64,000 bases of DNA from Parabacteroides sp. PF5-6 (GTDB lineage: Bacteria > Bacteroidota > Bacteroidia > Bacteroidales > Tannerellaceae): positions 124,001 through 188,000 of the forward strand of contig NZ_JAQFIN010000001.1 in assembly GCF_029504695.1 (NCBI RefSeq), given 5' to 3'. Both the position numbers and the translations under genes were made by a program. Below, piece after piece: positions 34,477-44,590 of the stretch. The first letter of the stretch is position 1. Each line of letters begins with the position of its first letter. Below the pieces are notes generated by a model. The model was not told where the DNA came from and ran no database searches. It saw only the letters and a list, made by a program, of their open reading frames with translations.

Positions 34477-34932
34477 ATGTATACGAAAGAGGAACTGAAG
34501 CAGTTGAAAGTTGAGTTTTGGGAAGGCTTTGCCGCTTATTGCGAAGTACAGCCTTACCTCTGGGGGCGAAAGAAGATGTGGCGTCTTTACGATACCAAAG
34601 TGAAAGGGGTTGAGTTGAAGTTTGAGGCCAACCGGACGGCGGCGGAGGTGATCCTGGAGGTCAACCACCGCAGGGAAGACGACCGCCTGGCGATGTTCGA
34701 GAAGCTCACCTGGTATAAAGAATGCCTCGAGCGCGACCTGCCCGACGAGGTGATCTGGGATATCTGTTATACGCGCGAGAGTGGGGAAGAGGTTGCCCGC
34801 GTCTATGTACGCAAAGAAGGAATCGATATCCACCGCCGCACGCATTGGGGCGATTTCTTTCCGTTTATGGCCAGCCGGATGTATCAGTTGGAAAAGAACT
34901 TCCTTTCCATCGCCGATTATGTAAGGGAATAA
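34477..34932 (+). CDS. DUF4268 protein
   Basis: The 151-residue cytoplasmic protein matches DUF4268 from end to end: LKVEFWEGFAAYCE, KVKGVELKFEANRT, DRLAMFEKLTWYKECLE and THWGDFFPFMASRMYQLE. In other proteins this domain sits at the C-terminus of predicted restriction-like nucleases; here it stands alone. The start codon directly follows the M16 stop, so it is translated from the same mRNA. Function is unknown. Confidence 0.85.
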   Translation: MYTKEELKQLKVEFWEGFAAYCEVQPYLWGRKKMWRLYDTKVKGVELKFEANRTAAEVILEVNHRREDDRLAMFEKLTWYKECLERDLPDEVIWDICYTRESGEEVARVYVRKEGIDIHRRTHWGDFFPFMASRMYQLEKNFLSIADYVRE

Positions 34933-34944
34933 AATTATTATAGG

Positions 34945-37311
34945 ATGAAAAACACAAGTCTATGCCTCGGAATCTGCGTTCTCGTATCGTTTTTTTCGTG
35001 CCGGCCTGCGGCCTACGACGATCGCGCGTTGTATGAGGCTGGCGTAAGCGAGACGTTGGCACAGTTTCGCAAAGCCAATTATCAGGATGTGCATTACGAA
35101 TTGGCTTTTCACCTTCCCGAATCCCGCCACGAAGCGGTGATGGGCGAAGTGATCCTGTCGTTCGACCTTTCGGAGGAACAGCCGGTTATCATCGACTTTC
35201 GGGCGGATTCCGGGCAGATCAAATCCTTGACGGTCAACAACCAAACCGTTTCGTATACGTTCGCGCAGGAACATATCGTGATCGACCGCAACGCCCTGCG
35301 CAAAGGCCCGAACGCCGTCTTCCTCACTTTCGAAGCGTCTGACCAATCGTTGAACCGGCGCGATGACTACCTGTACACCTTATTGGTACCCGACCGGGCG
35401 CGCACGCTCTTCCCCTGTTTCGATCAACCGGACCTGAAAGCTACTTATTCCCTGCGGCTGATCACGCCGGCGGGCTGGGAAGCGGTGGCGAATAGCCCGA
35501 CACTGAATGTCATCGAAGACCGGGCGACCAACGAACGCTTTTATTCTTTCGCCACAAGCGAACCGCTCAGCACCTATCTTTTCTCTTTTGTCGCCGGAAG
35601 GCTGCGACAGGAACAATTTAGCCGGGGCGATCGCCGGATCTCGATTTACCACCGGGAGACCGATCCGCTCAAGGTGGCGCAATGCCCGGCGATTGCCGAA
35701 GAGGTGTTCGAAGCATTGGAATGGATGGAAAAGTACACAGCCGTACCTTATCCTTTTGCCAAATACGATGTGATCATCCTGCCGGGCTTCCAATACGGAG
35801 GAATGGAGCATACGGGCGCTACATTGTACAACGATCGGCGTATGTTCCTCAACGCCCAACCGACACTCAACGAGCGCCTGAGCCGCAGCACGCTGATCGC
35901 ACACGAGACCGCCCACATGTGGTTTGGCGATTACGTGACCATGCAGTGGTTCGACGACGTATGGACCAAAGAGATCTTTGCCAATTACTTCGCCTCCCGG
36001 ATTGTGGAACCGCTATTCCCGGAGATCAATCACCGCTTGAATTTCCTCTGCGACTACTTCCCTTCCGCCTATTCGGAAGACCGTACGGCGGGCACGAACC
36101 CGATCAAACAGCCATTGGACAATCTCTCGAATGCCGGATTGGTCTACGGACAAATCATCTACAATAAGTCGCCGATCGTATTGGATATGCTGGTCCGAAA
36201 GATCGGCGAAGAAGCTTTCCGGAAGGGCATTCAGACCTACCTGACGACCTACGCCTACGGCAATGCCCGCTGGGAAGACCTGATCGCTATCTGGGACGCC
36301 CTGACGACGGACGACCTGGATGCCTGGAGCCGCTATTGGGTGCATGAAAAAGGTATGCCGGTGATCGATTCACCCGGAGACACAATCCCCAATGCCGACG
36401 GGCGGGGGTATGGCTTCTACCGCCTGACGCCGGAGCAGAGCAATGCCTGTTTCCAACGGCTGCATACTTCGACGGATGAGGTGGAGAAAGGTGCCGTATT
36501 GATCATATTGTATGAGAACCTGATGAATCAAACGGTCGATCCCCTCCGCTTCCGCGATGAACTATTGACCTATATTGCCCACGAGCCCAACAGCCTGCTC
36601 TATGCGCTGGCGATCGGCTACCTGGCGAACGCGCAGTATTACTATCACCTGCCTTCCGCCCCGGCGGAACAGGCGTTATGGACGATTGCGACAACCCACG
36701 CCAACCCGGCACACCGGCTGCAGGCGCTTCGCACGTACCGCACCGTGGCAGATACGCCGCAAGCCATTGCCCGTTTGTATGCGATATGGGAAAATCAGCA
36801 ACCGCCGCAAGGCTGTGCCCTGAGTGAAAACGATTATATCACGCTCGCCTACACCCTGGCGATCCGGCTGCCCGAACGGGCCGAAGCGATCGGTGCGACC
36901 CAGCGCCAACGCATCAGCAATCCCGACCGGCTGGCGGCGTTCGACTTCGCATATCCTTCCGTCTCCCCGCACCGGGCGGTGCGCGACAGCGTATTTGCCT
37001 CCCTGTTGCAGGCCGAGAACCGCCGGATAGAACCCTGGGCCTCGACGGCACTGGCCCATCTCAACCATACGCTGCGCCAAGAGGAGGCCGTAGGCTATAT
37101 CCGTCCCGCCCTGGAGGCACTCACGGAGGTACAGCGCACGGGCGATATCTTCTTCCCGACCCATTGGCTGCGCGCTTTATTGGCCGGTCATCTCTCGGCG
37201 GAGGCGCGTGAAGAGGTCGAGCAGTTCTTTGCCCATCACCCCGCCTATCATCCGATGCTCACCTGCAAGATTCGCCAACAAAGCGATCACTTATATCGCT
37301 TCATCCCCTGA
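34945..37311 (+). CDS. M1-family aminopeptidase lipoprotein
   Basis: The 788-residue protein has a lipoprotein signal (FFSC, Cys19). The M1 zinc site is complete: His320-Glu321-x-x-His324 (HETAHMWFGD) and Glu343 (VWTKE), at the usual spacing. The exopeptidase motif GxMEN appears as GGMEH, an atypical last residue. Domains follow the M1 order: N-terminal beta-saddle, thermolysin-like catalytic domain, and a helical C-terminal domain. It removes N-terminal amino acids from peptides, likely in the periplasm, and pairs logically with the M16 peptidase encoded upstream. It lies 12 bp after the DUF4268 stop. Confidence 0.93.
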   Translation: MKNTSLCLGICVLVSFFSCRPAAYDDRALYEAGVSETLAQFRKANYQDVHYELAFHLPESRHEAVMGEVILSFDLSEEQPVIIDFRADSGQIKSLTVNNQTVSYTFAQEHIVIDRNALRKGPNAVFLTFEASDQSLNRRDDYLYTLLVPDRARTLFPCFDQPDLKATYSLRLITPAGWEAVANSPTLNVIEDRATNERFYSFATSEPLSTYLFSFVAGRLRQEQFSRGDRRISIYHRETDPLKVAQCPAIAEEVFEALEWMEKYTAVPYPFAKYDVIILPGFQYGGMEHTGATLYNDRRMFLNAQPTLNERLSRSTLIAHETAHMWFGDYVTMQWFDDVWTKEIFANYFASRIVEPLFPEINHRLNFLCDYFPSAYSEDRTAGTNPIKQPLDNLSNAGLVYGQIIYNKSPIVLDMLVRKIGEEAFRKGIQTYLTTYAYGNARWEDLIAIWDALTTDDLDAWSRYWVHEKGMPVIDSPGDTIPNADGRGYGFYRLTPEQSNACFQRLHTSTDEVEKGAVLIILYENLMNQTVDPLRFRDELLTYIAHEPNSLLYALAIGYLANAQYYYHLPSAPAEQALWTIATTHANPAHRLQALRTYRTVADTPQAIARLYAIWENQQPPQGCALSENDYITLAYTLAIRLPERAEAIGATQRQRISNPDRLAAFDFAYPSVSPHRAVRDSVFASLLQAENRRIEPWASTALAHLNHTLRQEEAVGYIRPALEALTEVQRTGDIFFPTHWLRALLAGHLSAEAREEVEQFFAHHPAYHPMLTCKIRQQSDHLYRFIP

Positions 37312-37344
37312 CTTTTTTAGAAAGCTGCCGGATAAAATAGTTTT

Positions 37345-37442
37345 GAGGTACCTCAAAAATGATTATGAGGTACCTCAAAACAAATTATGACGTACCTCAA
37401 AAACAGTTATGAGGTACGTCTAAATAAAATCAGAGGTACGTT
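37345..37442. repeat. Five-unit GAGGTACCTC dyad array, exact 22-bp pitch
   Basis: Ten-base palindromic cores start at 37345 and 37367 (GAGGTACCTC), 37389 (GACGTACCTC), 37411 (GAGGTACGTC) and 37433 (GAGGTACGTT), each separated by 12 A/T-rich bases. Symmetry decays along the array. It fills the convergent junction between the M1 peptidase and corA. A fragment AAGCTGCCGG, like the GCTGCCGG array head, sits just upstream at 37322. Confidence 0.9.
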
Positions 37443-37458
37443 TAACTCCCCAAGGCCG

Positions 37459-38538
37459 TCAGTACCATTCTTTTTTCTTGAGGAAAAACCAAGTTCCCAG
37501 GCCGGAAACAATCATAATGCCCCAGGCAGCCAGGTAACCGTAGCGCCAGTCGAGTTCAGGCATCAGTCGGAAGTTCATGCCCCAGATTCCCGCCAGGAAG
37601 GTCAGCGGGATAAAGATCGTAGAGACGACCGTCAATCGTTTCATGATGGCATTCATCTTCAGGTCGTTGTTCGAGATAAAGAGATCGACCAGTGAAGAGA
37701 TCACTTCACGGCAACCTTCCATCGTCTGGATGATGAAAGCGATCTGATCGGCGATATCGCCGAAGATCGGCAGGAGTTCGGGTGTGATAATGCCGGATTC
37801 CGATCGCATCAGCTTGGTGAATTGGTCTTTCAAGGGCTGACTATTTTTGCGGATGGTGATATAGTCGCGCCGGCGTTCCTGGATTTTCTGTCCGAAGTTC
37901 TCGCCCTGTCGGGCGCTGGAGTCGAGCAGTTCCTCTTCGATGTCTTCGAGCAGGATCTCGACCTCCGAAGCTGCGTCGGCGAGGTTGGCGGTGACCGTAT
38001 TCAGGAGGAACGCCAATAACAGGCCGGTACCTTTCTTGCGGATATTCAATAGATTGTCCTTCAGGGCGCGTGCGACGTTCTCGAAAACGGGGTTGTTGCT
38101 CTCGGTGAAGCTGACCACCAGGTTGCCCGTCACCACCAGGCTGATATGTTCCGAGCGCAGTTCTTTATTCTCGTTGTAATAACAGGAGTTAAGGATGACC
38201 AACAGATGGCCTTCGCGCTCTTCGATCTTGATCACGTGCTGAGGGGTGAGAATATCTTTCGCATCGAGGTTATGCAAGCCGCATTCCCGAACGATATGGG
38301 TGATGCGCTCGGCGTCGGTCAGGCCGCTGACCTGAAACCAGTTGATCTTTGCCGGATCGGCCAGCTTTCGGAGGGCGATGTCGGCGGTCTTGACGGGCTG
38401 TGTCGACAGACTGTGTTCGTCGTACTGGGTGAGGGAGATTTGTGTCTCCGTCTGGTGTGTGCCGGTATAGGCGTAATTCTCCGACAGGTGCCGGTTGTTC
38501 GTCCGGCGCCGCCGCCGGCGCGGATTGACTTTGTCCAT
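37459..38538 (-). CDS. corA: CorA-family Mg2+/Co2+ transporter
   Basis: The 359-residue protein has a long cytoplasmic N-terminal domain and two C-terminal membrane helices. The GMN selectivity motif is at 320-322 (IWGMNF), after the TM1 end LTVVSTIFIPLTFLAG. The extreme N-terminus is Arg-rich (NPRRRRRRTNNR), which is not usual. CorA pentamers conduct Mg2+ inward. It is the last gene of a minus-strand run PDZ/DUF4136 - mutS2 - corA, with 17-bp gaps. Confidence 0.94.
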   Translation of the reverse strand: MDKVNPRRRRRRTNNRHLSENYAYTGTHQTETQISLTQYDEHSLSTQPVKTADIALRKLADPAKINWFQVSGLTDAERITHIVRECGLHNLDAKDILTPQHVIKIEEREGHLLVILNSCYYNENKELRSEHISLVVTGNLVVSFTESNNPVFENVARALKDNLLNIRKKGTGLLLAFLLNTVTANLADAASEVEILLEDIEEELLDSSARQGENFGQKIQERRRDYITIRKNSQPLKDQFTKLMRSESGIITPELLPIFGDIADQIAFIIQTMEGCREVISSLVDLFISNNDLKMNAIMKRLTVVSTIFIPLTFLAGIWGMNFRLMPELDWRYGYLAAWGIMIVSGLGTWFFLKKKEWY

Positions 38539-38555
38539 GATGTCTTTCCTTTATG

Positions 38556-41030
38556 TTATTCCAACTCAATCACGGTGATGCCTGCGCCGCCGAACTGCAC
38601 GTGTTCGTCGTGGTAACGGCTGATGCCCGGCACGGTGCGCAGGTAGTCGCGGATCAGTTGCCGCAGGATGCCGGTACCGGTGCCATGCAGGACACGTACT
38701 TTGGGCACGCCCACCAGGATGGCGTCGTCGACAAAGTAGGTCACCGCCTGCAATGCTTCATCCCCCCGCATTCCTCTAACATCTATCTCCTGCTTAAAGT
38801 TCAATTTCTTGTCGTGCATATTGTCGGCGGTCTGCGCGCTGACGAAGGTGCTCTTCTGCGCTTCTTTCTTGAGCTGTCCTTTGCTGACCTTCTCCAACTG
38901 CTCAATTTTGACCGTGCTCTTGATCATGCCGAAGGCAACCACAGCCTGCTTGCCCTGCACCTCCATCACCGTGCCGGCGGAGGTCTGCCCTTTGAGGCGC
39001 ACGGCGTCGCCTGCTTCGATCACTTCCCGGTTGAAGACCGGCTTGGCGGTTGCCGTCTTTTCTTTTTTCTTCTTCTTTTCGTTGCGCTCCTTGATCTTCG
39101 CCATCTTACGGGCGATACGGGCGTCTTCTTCTTCGGCCGATAAGACCGTTGCTTTGAACTCTTCGAGGGCCTTGCGCGCCAACTGGGTCTGTTCTTTCTC
39201 GGCCTGCGCCTGTTTGATCTCGCGGATCGTATGCTCTATCCGGGCATTGGCATCGGCCAGGATCTGCCCGGCCTCTTCTTTGGCCTGGCGCACGATCTCT
39301 TTGCGTTGTTTGTTGACTGCTTCGAGATCTTTCTCGTAGCGGGCGGTCACCTCTTCGAGTTTCTTTTCCTGCTGCCGGATGTTCTGCCGTTTGCTCTCCC
39401 AATAGCGTTTGTCGCGCACGATATCCTGCAGGTATTTATCCATATCGACATAGTCGGAGCCGACCTTTTCGGACGCATCGGCGATAACCTCTTCGGGCAA
39501 TCCGATCTTACGGGCAATCTCGATGGCAAAGGAGCTACCGGGGTTGCCGATGGATAGCTTGAACAGGGGTTGCATCTGGTGGCGGTCGTAGAGCATGGCG
39601 CCGTTGACTACCCCTTCGTGTTCTTCGGCGAAATGCTTGAGGTTCTGGTAGTGCGTAGTGATCACACCGAAGCTTTTCCGGCGGTTGAAGCGGTCGAGTA
39701 AAGCTTCGGCGATGGCGCCTCCGATCTGGGGCTCCGTGCCGCTACCGAACTCATCGATCAACAACAGGGTTTTGTCGTCGCAGTGGCGCACGAAGAACTT
39801 CATATTGGTCAGATGCGAGCTATAGGTACTCAGGTCGTTCTCGATGCTCTGCTCATCGCCGATATCGATAAAGATCTGACTGAAGATGCCGGTATGCGAA
39901 TTGCCATAGACCGGGATCAACAGCCCGCATTGCAGCATATACTGCAAGAGTCCGACGGTCTTGAGGCAGACTGATTTTCCACCCGCGTTCGGACCGGAGA
40001 TGATCAACAGCCGTTTCTCATCGCGCAGGGTAATATCCAACGGAACGACCTCTTTGCCTTGTTTCTGATGGGAGAGATAGAGCAGGGGATGCACGGCGCG
40101 CATCCAGTCGATCTCTTGTTTCTCTTCGAGGATGGGTTTGATGGCCTGAATCTGCTCGGCAAACAACGCTTTGGCGCGGATAAAATCAATTTCCCCCATA
40201 AAGGTGTACGAATGGAGGATATCGGGCACCGAAGGACGCACGATCTCCGTGAACGAAGTGAGTATGCGCACGATCTCCCGCCGTTCTTCCCCTTCGAGCT
40301 CGCGGATGCGGTTGTTGGCTTCGACCACAATCTCCGGTTCGATGAATACGGTCTTGCCACTGGCGGATTCGTCGTGCACGATACCTTTGATTTTCCGCTT
40401 ATACGCCGGAGCGATCGGGATCATCAATCGGCCGTCGCGCATGGTTGGCGCTACATCTTTGTCGACCAGCCCTTCCGACTGCGCCGAGCGCAGGATCGAT
40501 TGCAGGCTGCGCGAGATACTATTCATCGTCGACGACATCTCTTTGCGGATCCGGATCAGTTCAGGCGAGGCATTGTCTTTGATCTTTCCGTATTTATCCA
40601 ATATCGCGTCGATCTTGCCGATCAGCTGAGGAAAGACCACGACATCGCCCACCAACCGGGTCAGGCGCGGGTAAAGCGGTTGCTCTTCTTCGCTATGGGT
40701 AGAGAAGAAACGTACCATCTCCTGGATGGTTTGCAACGAACGCTTGAGGTCGAACAACTCTTTCTCGTCCAACCAGGTCCCTTCCGGGCGGATGCGCTGG
40801 AGGGAGTAACGTACATCGAAGAAATAGCTGGCGGGGAATTCCCGGTCGCCATGCAGGATGCGGACAAACTCTTCGGTCTGCTCCAAACGGTCGGTAACCG
40901 TTTCGAAATCAGCGGAGAAATTCATCTCGGCAACCCATTCTTGCCCCAACGGGCTCAAACATTTATCGGAAAGATAACGGCGTATGGTGTCAAACCCCGT
41001 TTTTTGTTCAAAATTAGGCGGATATATCAC
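38556..41030 (-). CDS. mutS2: MutS2 endonuclease
   Basis: The 824-residue protein has the MutS2 layout: a helical core/lever (1-310), an ABC-type ATPase with Walker A GPNAGGKS at 346-353 and LLIDEFGSGTEP, a long charged coiled coil (about 500-640), a KOW-like stretch, and a C-terminal Smr nuclease domain (about 745-824, DVRGMRG, VRVLHGTGTGILR). It lacks the mismatch-recognition domain of MutS. Known roles are suppression of recombination and rescue of collided ribosomes. The neighbours on both sides are 17 bp away. Confidence 0.96.
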   Translation of the reverse strand: MIYPPNFEQKTGFDTIRRYLSDKCLSPLGQEWVAEMNFSADFETVTDRLEQTEEFVRILHGDREFPASYFFDVRYSLQRIRPEGTWLDEKELFDLKRSLQTIQEMVRFFSTHSEEEQPLYPRLTRLVGDVVVFPQLIGKIDAILDKYGKIKDNASPELIRIRKEMSSTMNSISRSLQSILRSAQSEGLVDKDVAPTMRDGRLMIPIAPAYKRKIKGIVHDESASGKTVFIEPEIVVEANNRIRELEGEERREIVRILTSFTEIVRPSVPDILHSYTFMGEIDFIRAKALFAEQIQAIKPILEEKQEIDWMRAVHPLLYLSHQKQGKEVVPLDITLRDEKRLLIISGPNAGGKSVCLKTVGLLQYMLQCGLLIPVYGNSHTGIFSQIFIDIGDEQSIENDLSTYSSHLTNMKFFVRHCDDKTLLLIDEFGSGTEPQIGGAIAEALLDRFNRRKSFGVITTHYQNLKHFAEEHEGVVNGAMLYDRHQMQPLFKLSIGNPGSSFAIEIARKIGLPEEVIADASEKVGSDYVDMDKYLQDIVRDKRYWESKRQNIRQQEKKLEEVTARYEKDLEAVNKQRKEIVRQAKEEAGQILADANARIEHTIREIKQAQAEKEQTQLARKALEEFKATVLSAEEEDARIARKMAKIKERNEKKKKKEKTATAKPVFNREVIEAGDAVRLKGQTSAGTVMEVQGKQAVVAFGMIKSTVKIEQLEKVSKGQLKKEAQKSTFVSAQTADNMHDKKLNFKQEIDVRGMRGDEALQAVTYFVDDAILVGVPKVRVLHGTGTGILRQLIRDYLRTVPGISRYHDEHVQFGGAGITVIELE

Positions 41031-41047
41031 GTGTAATTGGTTCTCTG

Positions 41048-42475
41048 TTATTTAATTTCAATGGTCACATCGGTCCGGATTGTCGGACGGATCGTGATTT
41101 CTTTCTTCTCTTTGCCGCGTTTGATCTGGAAAACACAGGCATTGTTGCCGGAAGGATTAACGTAAGGGGTGAAGTAATAGAGATAAGAGAACGGCGCCTG
41201 GGCATTGTTCTTCTGCAACGTATTGGCTACCTGGGCATACTTGAAGGTATCCCAGAACATACAATGCTGAAAGCCGTTCGCATCGGTAAACAACGTCTTC
41301 GGATCACGATAATCCATGGTATTCAAGATAAACCGCTTGTAGGCGGCCGTGAATTCTTCGGCCGTACGGTTCATCCGGTGACGGCCGATCTGCTCGATCA
41401 CGTCATTGGCACGCACGCCCGCGGCATAGGCCGGCGAATTGCGATCGACTTCGACCACCATCTCGAGCCGGTCGATATCGTACTGGATACCGGTATAGTT
41501 GTAACTCTTCTTATTCACCGTGTACGGTACGTTCCGGGTGTACTTGACATACGGATACTGCATACACATCAGGGGGATGTGGATACGGACATAGTCGTCT
41601 AAGCGGTACGAACTCTCAAGCAGTTCATTGGCTTCGCATTCCCACAGGACCCGTCCGGTGAGATCCCGCTGGTCGATCAGGCGGAAACCGAATTGCAGGA
41701 GGTATTCAGCCTCTGACTCCACCGTCTGGTAATTGAGGAAAGGCACCTTCACCATGCGGCTGTACGTCACATCGTAACGATACAAAGTTTCTTTCTCAAC
41801 GACTAAGGGATTGGCTCCTTTGAAGTTGGGATTGCGGTCGAAGAAGTAAAAGGTCTGGATCAGGATGTCGGGACGCTCGGCATCGAACGTCATTCCTTTG
41901 TCTGCCAATTCTTTTCCGATGGCTTCATTGATGGTGTTTTCCAATGCCAGGTTGTTCTGGTCGATCGGCGAGAAGGCATACGTATTGAACTTGCTGAAGT
42001 CGACCGCATCGGGTGTGACGGTGATCTTAAACGGACAAACGAACTGGCGCTCACTGGTCGTCTCGAGGCTGTACATATTGAAAGCGATCGCCAATTGATC
42101 TTCGGTGATCGTGTTCGAACGTTTGCATTCTTTGCGGATGCGCAATTCTTTGGATGGGGCGCCGATGGAACGGACGGTCAGCGTGATCTCGTTTTTATCC
42201 ACCGGATTGGTCAGTTGCGTCAGCTCCTCCGCGGTGAGCCCGGCTGTCGGAACCGCATCGATCATTTCGATGATGTCTCCGTATTTCAATCCGGCCAATT
42301 CGGCGGAAGAGTAGGGGATGATCTGGTTGACGACCGGAAGCCCCTTTCCCCAGTTTGCGCTTTTACTGATCTCATACGCGAAGCCGGGACGGCAGATATA
42401 GTTGTTCTGACTTTGTATCTTATTGCCTGAAATAAACAAACCGATGAGTACGACAAATAGTATAACTCTCTTCAT
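41048..42475 (-). CDS. Exported PDZ / DUF4136 protein
   Basis: This 475-residue protein has a signal peptide, a first PDZ domain (about 45-110, INQIIPYSSAELAGLKYGDIIEMID-like), a DUF4136-like region (about 140-310, FNTYAFSPIDQNNLALENTINEAIGKELADKG), and a second PDZ (about 335-385, SPAYAAGVRANDVIEQIG). No protease catalytic residues are seen, so it is likely a scaffold in the periplasm or outer envelope. It is the first gene of the mutS2-corA transcript, with a TAACTTTG -7 box at 42498-42505. Confidence 0.82.
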   Translation of the reverse strand: MKRVILFVVLIGLFISGNKIQSQNNYICRPGFAYEISKSANWGKGLPVVNQIIPYSSAELAGLKYGDIIEMIDAVPTAGLTAEELTQLTNPVDKNEITLTVRSIGAPSKELRIRKECKRSNTITEDQLAIAFNMYSLETTSERQFVCPFKITVTPDAVDFSKFNTYAFSPIDQNNLALENTINEAIGKELADKGMTFDAERPDILIQTFYFFDRNPNFKGANPLVVEKETLYRYDVTYSRMVKVPFLNYQTVESEAEYLLQFGFRLIDQRDLTGRVLWECEANELLESSYRLDDYVRIHIPLMCMQYPYVKYTRNVPYTVNKKSYNYTGIQYDIDRLEMVVEVDRNSPAYAAGVRANDVIEQIGRHRMNRTAEEFTAAYKRFILNTMDYRDPKTLFTDANGFQHCMFWDTFKYAQVANTLQKNNAQAPFSYLYYFTPYVNPSGNNACVFQIKRGKEKKEITIRPTIRTDVTIEIK

Positions 42476-42497
42476 AACTTCAATTTCTTCGTTTATG

Positions 42498-42505
42498 CAA
42501 AGTTA
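42498..42505 (-). promoter_or_regulatory. -7 box (TAACTTTG) of the PDZ-mutS2-corA transcript
   Basis: Minus-strand TAACTTTG matches TAnnTTTG, 22 bp before the start at 42475. Confidence 0.55.
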
Positions 42506-42661
42506 AAGATATTTTTTGTGCTGGTGAACAGTTGGCAATATATTTGATAGGATATTACTGAATGCCGGGATGGACCTGTTTGCGTCTTTCGTATGAGAAA
42601 GAAAGAGCTTCGGGTCTATCTGTTTGGTTATTAGAAGATAATGATAAAAAAATAAATAGAC

Positions 42662-43249
42662 ATGAATAAAACGAATCCCCAAGACGGAGCGAAAAAGCCT
42701 TTTCAGGAGGAAGAGATGAGAGCGAACGGTGCGCCAAATTTGCAGGAAGAACAGAACGTTTCGGCAGAGAATGAAATGAATGCTGACAATGTGTCGGAAG
42801 AGCCGTGTGCCGATCCCGAAAAAAAGTATAACGACTTGAACGACTCCCATCTGCGTCTGATGGCGGAGTTTGATAACTACCGCAAACGCACGTTGCGCGA
42901 GAAAGCGGAATTGATCAAGACCGGTGGTGAAGCGGTGCTTATCAACCTCTTGCCTGTGATCGACGACTTTGAGCGGGCGCTCACGACGATCAAGAAAGCG
43001 GAAGATATTCAGGCGGTTGCCGAAGGCGTCGAACTGATCTATACGAAGTTTATGAGTTTCCTCGCCCAGCAGGGCGTGAAGCCGATCGAGCCGTTGAACC
43101 AGGTGTTCGATACGGAGACCTCGGACGCTGTGGCCACTATTCCCGCTCCCGAAGAGACACTGAAAGGAAAGGTGATCGACTGTGTGCAAACCGGTTATAC
43201 GCTCCACGATAAAGTGATCCGTCACGCCAAAGTAGTCGTTGGCGAATAA
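42662..43249 (+). CDS. grpE: Nucleotide exchange factor GrpE
   Basis: The 195-residue protein has an acidic, disordered N-terminus, the long GrpE helix (LNDSHLRLMAEFDNYRKRTLREK) and the C-terminal beta domain (VFDTETSDAVATIPAPE, DCVQTGYTLHDKVIRHAKVVVG). It releases ADP from DnaK in the heat-shock chaperone cycle. It pairs with dnaJ 28 bp downstream. No CIRCE-type operator is visible upstream. Confidence 0.96.
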   Translation: MNKTNPQDGAKKPFQEEEMRANGAPNLQEEQNVSAENEMNADNVSEEPCADPEKKYNDLNDSHLRLMAEFDNYRKRTLREKAELIKTGGEAVLINLLPVIDDFERALTTIKKAEDIQAVAEGVELIYTKFMSFLAQQGVKPIEPLNQVFDTETSDAVATIPAPEETLKGKVIDCVQTGYTLHDKVIRHAKVVVGE

Positions 43250-43277
43250 ATAAAGAAGACATAACACACATACGAAT

Positions 43278-44432
43278 ATGGCTAAAAGAGATTATTATGA
43301 GGTGCTGGGCGTGGCCAAAAACGCCTCGGCGGAAGAAATAAAGAAAGCCTACCGGAAGAAGGCGATCGAATTCCATCCGGACAAGAACCCGGACAACAAA
43401 GAAGCGGAAGAGAAATTCAAAGAAGCCGCCGAGGCATACGATGTCTTGAGCGATGAGCAGAAACGACAACGCTACGACCAGTTCGGTCATGCCGGTGTCG
43501 GCAGCTCGGCAGCCGGCGGAGGCTATGGCGGCGGTATGTCGATGGACGATATCTTCTCGCAGTTCGGTGATATCTTTGGCGGCCATTTCGGATTCGGCGG
43601 TTTCAGCGGCTTCGGCGGTGGCTCGCGGGGCGGACGACGGGTCAACCGGGGTTCCGATCTGCGCGTGAAGGTGAAGCTCAACCTCAAAGAGATCGCCAAT
43701 GGTGTGGAGAAGAAGATCAAAGTCAAGAAATTCGTCAGTTGTAAGCATTGCCATGGCAGTGGCGCGGAAGACGATAAGAGCACCAAGACCTGTGAAACCT
43801 GTCACGGTAGCGGGGTAGTCACCCGGGTGACCAATACTTTCCTCGGACAGATGCAGACGCAATCCACCTGTCCCACCTGCGGTGGCGACGGCAAGGTGAT
43901 CACCAAGAAATGTACCGTTTGTGGCGGCGAAGGCATTGTGAAAGACGATGAAATCATCACCATCAATATCCCGGCAGGGGTAGCTGAAGGCATGCAACTC
44001 TCGATGAGTGGCAAGGGCAACGCGGCCCGCCACGGTGGTGTGAACGGCGATCTGTTGATCCTGATCGAAGAAGAAAGCCATCCGGAACTGATCCGCGATG
44101 AGAACGACCTGTTATACAATCTTTTATTGTCGGTTCCCGAAGCCGCTTTGGGTACCACGGTAGAGGTGCCGACGGTCGACGGCAAAGCCAAACTGAAGAT
44201 CGAACCGGGAACGCAGCCGGGCAAGGTCTTACGCCTGCGCAACAAAGGGTTGCCATCGATCAACAGCTACGGGACGGGCGACCTCTTGGTCAATGTCAGC
44301 GTCTATATCCCCGAAACCCTTTCCGCTTCGGAAAAGGATACGCTTACCGGCTGGCAAAACTCCCCCAGCTTCCAACCCAACAAAACCGTCAAAGAAAAGA
44401 TCTTCAGCAAGTTCCGCCGTATCTTCGAGTAA
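43278..44432 (+). CDS. dnaJ: Chaperone DnaJ
   Basis: The 384-residue protein is complete: J domain (1-70) with HPD at 33-35, a Gly/Phe-rich linker, four CxxCxGxG zinc repeats ([32 protein letters not shown]), and C-terminal substrate-binding domains. It stimulates DnaK ATPase and delivers unfolded clients. It lies downstream of grpE in one transcript; dnaK is not in the window. Confidence 0.97.
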   Translation: MAKRDYYEVLGVAKNASAEEIKKAYRKKAIEFHPDKNPDNKEAEEKFKEAAEAYDVLSDEQKRQRYDQFGHAGVGSSAAGGGYGGGMSMDDIFSQFGDIFGGHFGFGGFSGFGGGSRGGRRVNRGSDLRVKVKLNLKEIANGVEKKIKVKKFVSCKHCHGSGAEDDKSTKTCETCHGSGVVTRVTNTFLGQMQTQSTCPTCGGDGKVITKKCTVCGGEGIVKDDEIITINIPAGVAEGMQLSMSGKGNAARHGGVNGDLLILIEEESHPELIRDENDLLYNLLLSVPEAALGTTVEVPTVDGKAKLKIEPGTQPGKVLRLRNKGLPSINSYGTGDLLVNVSVYIPETLSASEKDTLTGWQNSPSFQPNKTVKEKIFSKFRRIFE

Positions 44433-44510
44433 TAGGGGATAAGCTCGTCGTATCTTCGACATTGTTTGTCTAATCTACAACTGAAGAAGACAATGGAAGA
44501 TAGTATTTCG

Positions 44511-44518
44511 TATATTTG
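44511..44518 (+). promoter_or_regulatory. -7 box (TATATTTG) before the TPR-type regulator
   Basis: TATATTTG matches TAnnTTTG, 72 bp before the ATG at 44591, which would leave a 5' leader of about 65 bases. Confidence 0.5.
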
Positions 44519-44590
44519 TAAATGTGTAAGTTAAACCGCACACAAATCAGTGCGACTATAACCTGATAAAACATTAATCTAAATACGATC

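Noticed and set aside
42503-43267. A 254-codon minus-strand frame opposite grpE
   Set aside because: Antisense shadow of grpE with no domain; grpE motifs are unambiguous.
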